Assembly (NCBI RefSeq): GCF_035046505.1
Contig: NC_089826.1
Location: forward strand, 83,710,254-83,774,253
Source of the DNA: Tiliqua scincoides
Lineage: Eukaryota > Chordata > Lepidosauria > Squamata > Scincidae
Direction of reading: 5' to 3'
Length of the DNA: 64,000 nt
Shown: one piece after another, positions 1-7,676 of the stretch
Layout of the letters: each line of letters opens with the position of its first letter
How positions within the stretch are numbered: position 1 is the first letter of the stretch
Program-made: the position numbers and the translations under genes
The notes under the pieces: generated by a model
The model's input: only the letters and a program-made list of their open reading frames with translations
Database searches by the model: none
What the model was told of the DNA's origin: nothing

Positions 1-130
1 GCCTGACTCTACGTCTAAGTTTGCAAAAGGGACTGTGGGGTATTTGGGACGTTCCATAGGGAGTGGGTTGATCCAGCCTCAGCAGGCCAAAGTTGATTGT
101 GTTTTGTCTTGGCCTACTCCTGTTACAAAG

Positions 131-516
131 GATCTCCTCTATGGAGAACTCGTGCAAGGAAAGCGCCCTACAGGTAGACCACAGCTGCGATACAAGGAAA
201 TCTGCAAGAGGGATCTGAAAGCCTTAGGAGTGGACCTCAACAAGTGGGAAACCCTGGCCTCTGAGCGGCCCACTTGGAGGCAGGCTGCGCAGCATGGCCT
301 TTCCCAGTTTGAAGAGACACTTGGCCAACAGTCTGAGGCAAAGAGGCAAAGAAGGAAGGCCCATAGCCAGGGAGACAGACCAGGGACAGACTGCACTTGC
401 TCCCAGTGTGGAAGGGATTGCCACTCCCGAATTGGCCTTTTCAGCCACACTAGACACTGTTCCAGAACCACCAGTCAGAACGTGATACCAGAGTCTTTCG
501 AGACTGAAGGTTGCCA
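131..516 (+). mobile_element. LINE 3' fragment inserted in the Gypsy element
   Basis: This piece encodes the C-terminal end of a non-LTR retrotransposon protein: [13 protein letters not shown] followed by a CX2C...H zinc-finger-like tail ([17 protein letters not shown]). The same tail is in the larger LINE at 54949-55886 on the minus strand. The insertion is flanked by a target-site duplication, actcctgttac at 116-126 and again at 517-527, with the following bases also nearly matching. Gypsy coding sequence resumes directly after the second copy. The LINE is strongly 5' truncated. Its clade is not settled. Confidence 0.85.
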
Positions 517-1416
517 ACTCCTGTTACTAAGAAAGATGTGCGAGGCTTTTTGGGTTTGGTGAATTGGTATAGCAAGTTAATACCTCACTGTACCACGCTT
601 GCTGTACCTTTAACTAATCTGCGTCCTAAGCATCTTCTGTCACAGGTTAAATGGACTGAAGAGTGTCAATGGTCTTTTGAAGCATTGAAGAGGAGTCTAG
701 CTGACGCCCCGGTGCTACGTGCCCCAGACTTTTCTAAACAGTTTATTGTCCAATGTGATGCTAGTGCTACTGGGCTGGGGGTAGCATTATTACAACCAGC
801 TGAGGATGGGGAATTGCACCCTGTGGTATACTTAAGTCGTAAACTGTTAGAGAGAGAGAAACGCTATGCAATCTCTGAACTAGAATGCCTTGCCTTGGTT
901 TGGGGACTTGCAAAACTCCATCCATGCCTGTTGGGAGCTAATTTCCTAGTCCAGACAGACCATTCTCCTCTCACATTCTTGTCTAAGGCAAAGTACAACC
1001 AGAGAATAATCCGCTGGCTTTTAAGCCTTCAGGATTACCAGTTTGATATTTCTTACCTGAAGGGGGCGCAAAATGTGCTTGCGGATGCGCTTTCCCGCCT
1101 GTGGAATCATGAGGCACAGAGTGCCACTGGTGATTAAGTGACGAAATGCAACTGCCTTAATTGTGTATGGAGTAATTTTGAGTATTCTGTTTTATGCTAT
1201 GCTTGCTTGCTATGTATTCTTGGTGTCCTCACTAATGCTGCTAGACACGCTCCACCTCTGTATGCACTTACTTCACAGGCTGTATAGAGTGTAACGTAGA
1301 GTAAGCCTTTTTTTTTTTTTTTTTTTAAAGTGTGCCCTCATTCAAAGGTCAATGTATTGTGTTCTGAGAGTGGTTGAAGGTGTATAACCATCAGAAGCCC
1401 TCTTTGGAGGGAGGCA

Positions 1417-2042
1417 TGTGACAGAAAAGTGAACATCGATGACCAGGTAACATCTGAACCAGGAAAGTTTCTGCTTTTAGCCATGTTATAAGGCCGGAGT
1501 ACAAGGCCCCAGCTGTAACCGACTTCTAATTAGTGCATTCCAGGCCTGAGAGAACTGTGGAGGAGGCCGCTTCACAAGGCCCTCAGGTACCGTACCAAAC
1601 TACCAAGTGGGCTCCAAGGCCAACTTGATTAACGACAGGGTACAGCTGTGAACTTCTCAGGTGGGGGGGGGATTCCACCATGAGTAAGAAGGCCTGTGGC
1701 ACGTCCACCCCTAGAATGTTGGATTGGTGGATGGGTCAGGAGACCTATAAAGGTGAGGGAAACGAGCTTTTCTTTGTTCTAGCTTTGCCTCTGGCTAAGG
1801 GGGCCTGAGCTTTGACCATTCTGGCAAGAGGGACCCAACTTGACTGCAGCAAGATGGGTTACACTGGACTTTGGAAATCTAAGCCTTTGGTGAGTAATGG
1901 TTAGAGTTAGGAGTTATCTCTTTATTGTTTTATTAGTGCTGAGTGTTGTATTGGTATGCTCTATCCTAAATTCTAAAATATGACAGATGCAGTGCTGTCT
2001 GTATAACTATATTTAAATCTATATTCAATAAATCCTATCACA
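1417..2042 (+). repeat. 3' LTR of the Gypsy fossil
   Basis: The LTR starts TGTGACAG after a polypurine tract and probably ends CTATCACA at 2042, so the ends form an imperfect inverted repeat. A TATA-like cctataaagg lies near 1743 and an AATAAA signal near 2027. The right boundary is less sure. TGTCA near 2290 is an alternative end. Confidence 0.55.
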
Positions 2043-3090
2043 ACTGCCTGGATTATTGGGACTGGTGAAGCAAAGGGGACTGGTTGTGGGAGTTAATCCG
2101 GTGCGACTGGGTGGAACCTGGAGATCCAGTACTAGGAGCCAGCTCCGAGGTTCAAGCCGAGTCCAAGGGGGCTCAGGCTGGAGCACGGTTCAGGGGAGGG
2201 TTCCCCAAATTTGGCTTGGCTACCAGGATTGGAAGCTCTATGGTTAAAGAGCAATTGGTAACCGGAATTGGAAAGACCTGACGGGTGTCAGGTGGCTATA
2301 GTGGTTTATGGCCATTCGATGACCCTAAGGGCAATAAACAGATTACATGGCCCATAAGGGAGGGTCATCTTGATTGTCACACTGCAGACCACTTGCGGCA
2401 CACCAGTGTGCCATGGCACAATGGTTGAAAATGGCTGGTCTAGAAAAAAGGCACCTGAGCGGGAACATGATGGAGATGCATGAAATTATGCAGGGGATGA
2501 ATAGAACGGATAGTGTTAGTGAATTCTGCTGAAGAGGACTGGCCAGGGAAAAAGAGCTGGGATCAAGGAAGGAAAAAGGACTTTGCTGAGGCAAAGAGGC
2601 AGAGATCTCTCAAAAGAGCATGCACAAAAGCAGAAAATAAACTGAATTTTAAAATGGTGCTGTCAGTTTTCATTCAGTCAGTGGAAGGACTGCAGGGTGT
2701 GGCCAGATTAATGACACAGCAGAAGAGACAGTCTGCACGCCTGGTTGACTGGCCTGCTCAACAAGGGAAATGCTGACAGATTTTTCTTTTAGAGTACACT
2801 GCTGCTTCTTGCTAGAGACTGTGTAGCCATATTTGGCATCTGATCACCAGAATTAAAGTCACAGTCGCCATAGCGACTGTGGAGAGCCTCTTTGCAGAGT
2901 CTCCTGGAGATCGACAAATGTGCTTGGGTGATATTTCACCAGTTTCCAGTAGAGGTCACCATTTGCAAATGGGTGTGCATTAAAAAGATCTATGGTCTTG
3001 TTTTGGTACTTGCTCCCATCAGACCGTAGGGGCGGACTTGATTCTGGCTTTAACTTTCACCATCTCTTTTGCAGGTGCAATGCTGTAGTG
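2043..3090. other. Intergenic, repeat remnants
   Basis: About 2371-2437 is the right end of a hAT MITE (TTGAAAATGGCTG), followed by gtctagaa as a possible target duplication. About 2440-2517 looks like a CR1 C-terminal coding relic (EKRHLSGNMMEMHEIMQGM). Nothing recognised in 2520-3090. Confidence 0.4.
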
Positions 3091-3236
3091 CAGCTATTTT
3101 CAACCTTTTTCATCTCATGGCACACTGACAAGGCACTAAAATTGTCAAGGCACATCATCGGTTTTTTGACAAGGCACACCACACTGCCAGTGTGGGACTC
3201 ACACACACCCCAATAGCCCTAGTAATAAATGAACCT
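3091..3236 (+). mobile_element. hAT MITE, left-end fragment
   Basis: It starts CAGCTATTTTCAACC and matches the left half of the element at 25122-25347, including the 'tcaaggcac' motifs and the 'aataaatgaacc' stretch. The right half is missing. The preceding 8 bases, ctgtagtg, fit the nnnTAnnn target pattern of this family. It underlies the C-terminal codons of the cysteine-rich gene on the other strand. Confidence 0.65.
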
Positions 3237-3751
3237 CCCAGAACCCAGAATGAACCCTGGATGAAGCCCCAGTTTCTTAAATTTCTTAGGATACACACAG
3301 CTTCTGGCATATCAGAATTAACCCTGGAGGTTAATGAACCGCAGGGGACGGTGCAGGAGGGCAGGCAAGACGGGATGGAGCAGGTGGGGATGCAGGAGGG
3401 CTGGACGCTGCACACCGGGGAGATGAGTCCACAGGGGATGGTGCAGGTGGGGACACAGGAAGACTGAACACCGCACAAGGGACCAATTGGCCCACAGGGG
3501 ATGGTGCATTGCGGAAAGCAGGGAGACGGGATGCAGCACTGTGGAGCTATGGGGCCACAGGGGATGCTGCAGGAAGGCTGGACGCACAGCGGAGCGATGG
3601 AGCCACACGAGATGCCGCAGGAAGGCTGGACGCACAGCGGAGCGATGGAGCCACACGAGATGCCGCAGGCCAGGGTGCCACAGGACTCCACGCTAATGGG
3701 AAGGACGGGCCCAGACGGGGCAGCACAGGATGGCATGCAACAGCTGGACAT
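3155..3751 (-). CDS. Cysteine-rich corneous-like protein (keratinocyte type)
   Basis: A 198-residue frame starts MSSCCMPSCAAPSGP. A splice acceptor (gctccag) on the minus strand lies 22 bases before the ATG, the same layout as the corneous beta-protein gene at 5648. The body is made of Cys-Pro-Ser repeats of about 16-21 residues, such as CGISCGSIAPLCVQPS, CTIPCGPIGPLC and CTIPCGLISPVC. It has no signal peptide, no membrane segment, and no VVIQPP...VVTLPG core box, so it is not a standard beta-keratin. I infer a structural protein of cornified epidermis, cross-linked by disulfides. The last 26 or so residues are read from a hAT MITE fragment, so the C terminus is either recent or a sign of decay. 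It could be a pseudogene with an intact frame. Symbol not assigned. Confidence 0.5.
   Translation of the reverse strand: MSSCCMPSCAAPSGPVLPISVESCGTLACGISCGSIAPLCVQPSCGISCGSIAPLCVQPSCSIPCGPIAPQCCIPSPCFPQCTIPCGPIGPLCGVQSSCVPTCTIPCGLISPVCSVQPSCIPTCSIPSCLPSCTVPCGSLTSRVNSDMPEAVCILRNLRNWGFIQGSFWVLGGSFITRAIGVCVSPTLAVWCALSKNR
3569..3664 (-). repeat. Exact 48-bp tandem duplication inside the Cys-rich gene
   Basis: Two adjacent 48-base units (3569-3616 and 3617-3664) are identical by eye and encode two successive CGISCGSIAPLCVQPS units. The length keeps the frame. This is a very recent unit gain. Confidence 0.85.
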
Positions 3752-3773
3752 GTTGGAGCTGACGGAGGTGAGC

Positions 3774-4329
3774 CTGGAGCAAGACACAAGAGAGGTGAAG
3801 GAATGCACCTGCGCAGGTGTGAAGGTCCCCAAAAAGTGTATCTAAGATGGCTTAGATACAGATATCTAAGATGTGCATACAGAAAGGTGTGCATATCTAA
3901 GATGGAACCTGCGCAACTCACAGCCAGAATGTTGAGCTGGGACTCATTCAAGAATCTTGTCCTTAACAATGAAGAGTCAGCTGATCACCTTTCTTTCCCC
4001 ATCCGTCCGTCCGTCCGTCCGTCCGTCCGTCCGTCCGTCCGTCCATGCATGCATGTTATCCCACATCTAGTTTCCATACACAGATGGGCTCAGAACCAAA
4101 CCCTTTAAAGCAATCCCCAATCCTGTCTTGGGAGGAACTTTCCTACCCCAGTTTGGCATCAAAACACCTATTGGGGTAGTTAAAACACCCCAAGAGACTG
4201 CACTTTCAAAGAACACATTAAGGGTATTTATGAAGTTCCTTCTCCATTTTTTTTTCTAATGGGATTTACTTGGAATTCATCCAGTTTCCATCAGAGCCTT
4301 GGCCAAACCATTTGGATCTGTGTTGACTA
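3774..4329. other. Upstream region of the Cys-rich gene, with a CCGT microsatellite
   Basis: The region contains a (CCGT)n microsatellite at about 4003-4044 followed by short ATGC repeats. A first noncoding exon of the minus-strand gene may lie here or further right. No TATA box could be fixed. Confidence 0.4.
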
Positions 4330-4510
4330 AGGGCACAATCCTAACCAACTTTCCAGCCCTGACCTAGCCGCAATGCAGCCCCAAGGTAAGGTCACAAACA
4401 TGTCCTTACCTTGAGGAGGCCCCCTTGAATGCCTCCCCACTGCAGGATGCAGTGCACGCCATAATGGCTCAGCTATGTCAGTGCTGGAAAGTTGGTTAGG
4501 ATTGTGCCCT
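4330..4510. repeat. Palindromic MITE, about 180 bp (copy 1)
   Basis: The ends are inverted: gggcacaatcctaaccaac at the left and gttggttaggattgtgccc at the right. Three-base taa flanks both ends. The inner arms, around the paired 'aaggtaag...' and 'ccttacctt' stretches, also fold on each other. Other copies are at 26938, 27132, 31968, 38080, 49812 and 60639. Confidence 0.7.
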
Positions 4511-4833
4511 AAGAATTCACTTGGAGTTGACCAACCTGAGTTGACCATTTGGGGTCTTGTCTTGGAACCCAGTAGCCCCAGTTCCAGTGGCTCGTGAAGC
4601 CGCTGGCCTTGATCATCTCCAGAAAACACAACAGGCCAACCTCAAATTGGGTCTAACTTTTGCAAAGGTTGGTCAAACTTTGCTTCCATGTCTTACAAGA
4701 CTTCACATCTCGGGCACAGGTTTGTGGCTGTCATGATCGATCGATCTATCGATCTATCGATCTATCTATCTAATTCCACTTGCAAAACTTACAGGGTGTT
4801 CAATATTTTAAGGTTCTACTGTTGAATGCTTGC

Positions 4834-4880
<47 letters not shown>

Positions 4881-5011
4881 ACTCACTCACTCACTCACTA
4901 CTCCTCCCTCTCTCTCTTTCTTCACCCCCCAAGTCTCCTTTTTGAATAGGAATAGCAGTAGAGCATCCTAACATCTTCTCAGACTGCATTCCACCCTTTC
5001 CACACTTGCCC
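4511..5011. other. Intergenic with microsatellites
   Basis: A (GATC/TATC)n tract lies at 4734-4771, and a (CT)n run going into (CACT)n at about 4837-4900. No gene recognised. Confidence 0.6.
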
Positions 5012-5086
5012 AGTAGTAAGCCCCATTGACTATAATGGGACTTACTTCTGAGTAGGCATACATAGGATTGGGGTTCTAAGAGTCCA
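5012..5086. repeat. Short palindromic repeat ('acttactctgagtag' family)
   Basis: It contains agtaagccccattga and its reverse partner tgggacttacttctgagtag, ending cataggattg. This family of about 85-90 bp is scattered through the window (15283, 26850, 29885, 38305, 47920, 50612, 59770) and forms a tandem array at 13050-13575. Confidence 0.65.
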
Positions 5087-5240
5087 AGCTGGTCTGTACA
5101 GAAAGACCCCTGAGAAATTTTCCACAGGTCTGATCAAGCTAATTTTGCTTCCTTCAAAATTACTTGGGGGTCTCCCTTGGGCAGGAAAGATCTGATGTTC
5201 TGAAATTGTGGTCACGATCCTGATGTAGGCTACCTCAGAA

Positions 5241-5383
5241 GGCCAGAGGCAGGGGAGGGCACCAGGATGCAGGTTGTGTACTGGTGTGATCCCTGAAGCA
5301 TCTGGTGGGCCGATGTGAGATCCAGGAAGCTGGACCAGATGGGCCCTTGGCCTAATCCAGTGGGGCTGTTCTTATGTTCTTAA
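5241..5383 (+). mobile_element. CR1 LINE 3' end
   Basis: It matches the CR1 tail at 12195-12341: gggagggcaccaggatg, then a diverged 'ggtgggccgatgtgagat', then ccagtggggctgttcttatg. It is truncated to the last 140 bases or so. A second shred of the tail (cttcttatgttcttatg) is at about 5542-5560. Confidence 0.85.
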
Positions 5384-5647
5384 GTTCTCCAGTGGATCAT
5401 GTTTGGTCAGAGTTCTCCGCTATGACCTCTCTCATCTTGGGTGCCCCTCCCTGGCATAGCTCAGAGCCTCACTGACTAACTCAAGCCCCTTCGCCACGAC
5501 AAGGCAGTGATCCATGAAGGGGATAAGCCCCAAATTGGGACCCTTCTTATGTTCTTATGCCCTTTGCAATGCCCCTGTTTAACTCCTCCTTCTCTGCTTC
5601 CTCCGCCCCCAAATCCTGCCCCTGCAGACTCCATCCATCGCTCCAAG

Positions 5648-6067
5648 ATGTCCTGTTGCTCCCCCTGTGGACCTTCCTGCGTCACCCCCTCCTGCATCCA
5701 ACCGATTAGCTCTTCCTCTTCCTACCCCATCGGAGGCCTCGGCTCCCTGAGTTCCTGCTGCTCGCCCTGTGGAGGCCTGTCCATGGGCAGTGGAGGCCTC
5801 TCCATGGGCGGTGGAGGTGGATCCGTGTCGGCCAGCAGCCTGGGTATCCTCGCCGGGGCCAACGTGGGCTGCGTCAACCAGACCCCACCGTCGGAAGTCG
5901 TGATCCAGCCCCCTTCCTGCGTGGTCACCCTTCCGGGAGCCATCCTCGCCTCCTCCTGTGAGCCGGTCCGCGTGGGGGGATACTCAGCCTGTGGTGGTGG
6001 TGGTGGTGGTGGTAGTTTCCTCTCCAGTGGCTCAGGACTCCTTGGCAGGGGACGCGGTTATGTGTAA
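5648..6067 (+). CDS. Corneous beta-protein (beta-keratin), glycine-rich
   Basis: The 139-residue protein starts MSCCSPCGPSCVTPSCIQP. Residues of about 76-114 hold the beta-sheet core box of the family, including PPSEVVIQPPSCVVTLPG and AILASSCEPV, which forms the filament framework of sauropsid scales, claws, feathers and gecko setae. Gly-Ser-rich segments flank the core, and the tail is GGGGGGGS...GRGRGYV. The start codon is fixed by the MSCC N terminus and by a splice acceptor (cctgcag) ending at 5627, 20 bases upstream. An intron just before the start codon is typical of these genes. An ATTAAA signal lies at 6500-6505. The first noncoding exon was not located. The frame is intact. Position next to WFS1, away from a recognisable epidermal differentiation complex, is unusual. 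Confidence 0.88.
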   Translation: MSCCSPCGPSCVTPSCIQPISSSSSYPIGGLGSLSSCCSPCGGLSMGSGGLSMGGGGGSVSASSLGILAGANVGCVNQTPPSEVVIQPPSCVVTLPGAILASSCEPVRVGGYSACGGGGGGGSFLSSGSGLLGRGRGYV

Positions 6068-6520
6068 AGCAACTACTACTAGGTGGAAGGCCCCCCCTCC
6101 AGGATCCACCGGCCACCAATGTGCATGACCCAGGTTTACGGATGACGACCTCGCAGGCCTGGCTGCTGGAAGGGCTGAGCACCCCTCGTCCAACCCCTCC
6201 ATTGATGGGGTGCTCAGCAACTCTAACAGCCATGGCCGTGATCTTGCTACAAACCTTTGCTCTTTCCCACTGTGCTTTGCTTCCTCTCTGCTCAGATCCC
6301 CTCCCTTGTGTAGAGGCAGAGACCACCCTGTGGTCAAAGCCAAGGGGATGCCCTCAAGTCCTACACAAATCCTGTTTGTGATCCCTTGAGGAGGCTTCCC
6401 TTTTGAGTTGGGTGGGGTGATGCCAAGTGTCTCTCCTTCCCTCCTGTGCGTCCCTAGCTTGGAAGTCGCAAGCAATGTCTGCCGAGTTCTTCCTTTGTCA
6501 TTAAATCTTTACTGCAGCAA
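6068..6520 (+). other. 3' untranslated region and polyadenylation signal of the corneous beta-protein
   Basis: ATTAAA at 6500-6505 is the first plausible signal after the stop codon, giving a 3' UTR of about 450 bases. Confidence 0.55.
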
Positions 6521-6617
6521 AGCAACGGCCTCTTGTGTTTTGTGTCCCCCTCCCCTCAATTTCCTGTTCATATATGGTAGAAGCTCACCAGCTAAACAGA
6601 AAGTACCAAACAACGGT

Positions 6618-6814
6618 GTGGTCAGAGAAGGGCACTACCCACCCAACCCTGCCTGATGCGACAGTCTCAGTTGGCCTCATGAATGGGTCAGCCCTGCCCA
6701 GCTTTGACCCAGTGGAATGTGGTCAGAGAGGAGCCCCACCCTCCCACCCAACCCCTGCCTGATGCAACAGCCTCATGAATGGGCTGGCCCTGCCTGGGTT
6801 TGACCCAGTGGAGA
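6618..6814. repeat. Tandem duplication, units of 101 and 96 bp
   Basis: Units start at gtggtcaga (6618 and 6719), and a third gtggtcag begins at 6815. Both hold cctgcctgatgc, cctcatgaatggg and tttgacccagtgga. The copies have diverged by small changes and a short gap. Confidence 0.8.
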
Positions 6815-7564
6815 GTGGTCAGGGGAGTGCTTGTGTCTCAAATCTGGGCTCATTCGTGCCACCAGCCTTTCAAGGGCACCATCTATATTGCAGTTTGAGT
6901 TTGCCCATGTGCCCAATCAGGTGACCCCAAAGGCCAATCCCTGTTCACCACAATGTGCTCCCTTCTGCATCTGAATCATTTGGGTCTTGTCTGGAATTTG
7001 ACTCTCCTGCCTGCCCTACTCCTTCTTAACCCCAGTTAGGACCATCGGATGCCCCCCGACATTGAGTCAGGTCCTTGGATCATCCACCTCAATGTTGTCA
7101 GACAGCGACGGGCAGGGCTTTGGACAGTGGTCTTCTCCAGAACTACCTGGGAGGCCTTCAACCTGGGCCCTTCCGCTTACTGAGCCCATGTTTCTCCATT
7201 GACCTGTGGTCACGATCCCAGGCTTGGGGGAGACTCCAGAGAGAAAGCGATCCACAGCCCGTACATTGAGATCATGTGTGGAGCTCTTCCAATGAGGAGC
7301 GTATGGATCACTTTGTTCCTGCTCTAGATATAAGATGACTTTTTAAAATTAGGACACTTTGTTTAAAAAAAAATCCTAGTATTTTTAAAAGTAGAATTTG
7401 GGCAGCCCTTATCCAAACTGCTTGGGACTGCAAGTGTTTTGTATGTCCGATTCTTGCATATACCTAATGAGAGATCTTGGGGATCGGGCCCCTGTCTAAA
7501 CACGAGATTCATTTGCATTTTCATATGCACCTTATACACATAGCCGCAAGGTAATTTTAAACAA
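6815..7564. other. Intergenic, nothing recognised
   Basis: No exon-like frame with splice sites and no recognisable repeat was found. The CCCAATCAGG and similar stretches are not diagnostic. Confidence 0.4.

Positions 7565-7654
<90 letters not shown>
7565..7654. repeat. (TATC)n microsatellite
   Basis: About 22 uninterrupted tetranucleotide units lie directly before the truncated 5' end of the CR1 element. Confidence 0.95.
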
Positions 7655-7676
7655 AACATTGTGTCTATCTAAACAT

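Larger units (their letters stand above)
1..2042 (+). mobile_element. Ty3/Gypsy-type LTR retrotransposon fossil, 3' part
   Basis: The reading frame at 517-1136 encodes the end of a reverse transcriptase and an RNase H domain of the Ty3/Gypsy kind. Visible signs are the RT-to-RNase H connection, a DASATGLG stretch, a VYLSRKLLEREKRY stretch, and TDHSPLTFL followed by NVLADALSRL. A short upstream piece lies at 1-130. A polypurine stretch near 1406-1416 is followed by TGTGACAG at 1417, where the 3' LTR begins. The element is broken, with a few breaks, runs off the left edge, shows no integrase after RNase H, and carries a LINE insertion. It is a fossil, not a host gene. Confidence 0.85.

Noticed and set aside
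35-562. A 175-codon frame that could pass for a host gene
   Set aside because: It runs across a Gypsy fragment and a LINE insertion; both parts match mobile elements and the target duplication explains the join.
4003-4044. Regular CCGT units as a CRISPR-like array
   Set aside because: It is an ordinary tetranucleotide microsatellite, without spacers, in vertebrate DNA.
3501-4108. Plus-strand frames of 114 and 199 codons opposite the Cys-rich gene
   Set aside because: Composition is that of a reversed Cys-Pro repeat gene, with no splice or start support. The minus strand has the family-like N terminus.
5925-6475. Minus-strand frames of 133-147 codons over the beta-keratin gene
   Set aside because: They are antisense to GGT/GGC-rich codons (poly-His run) and have no family likeness.
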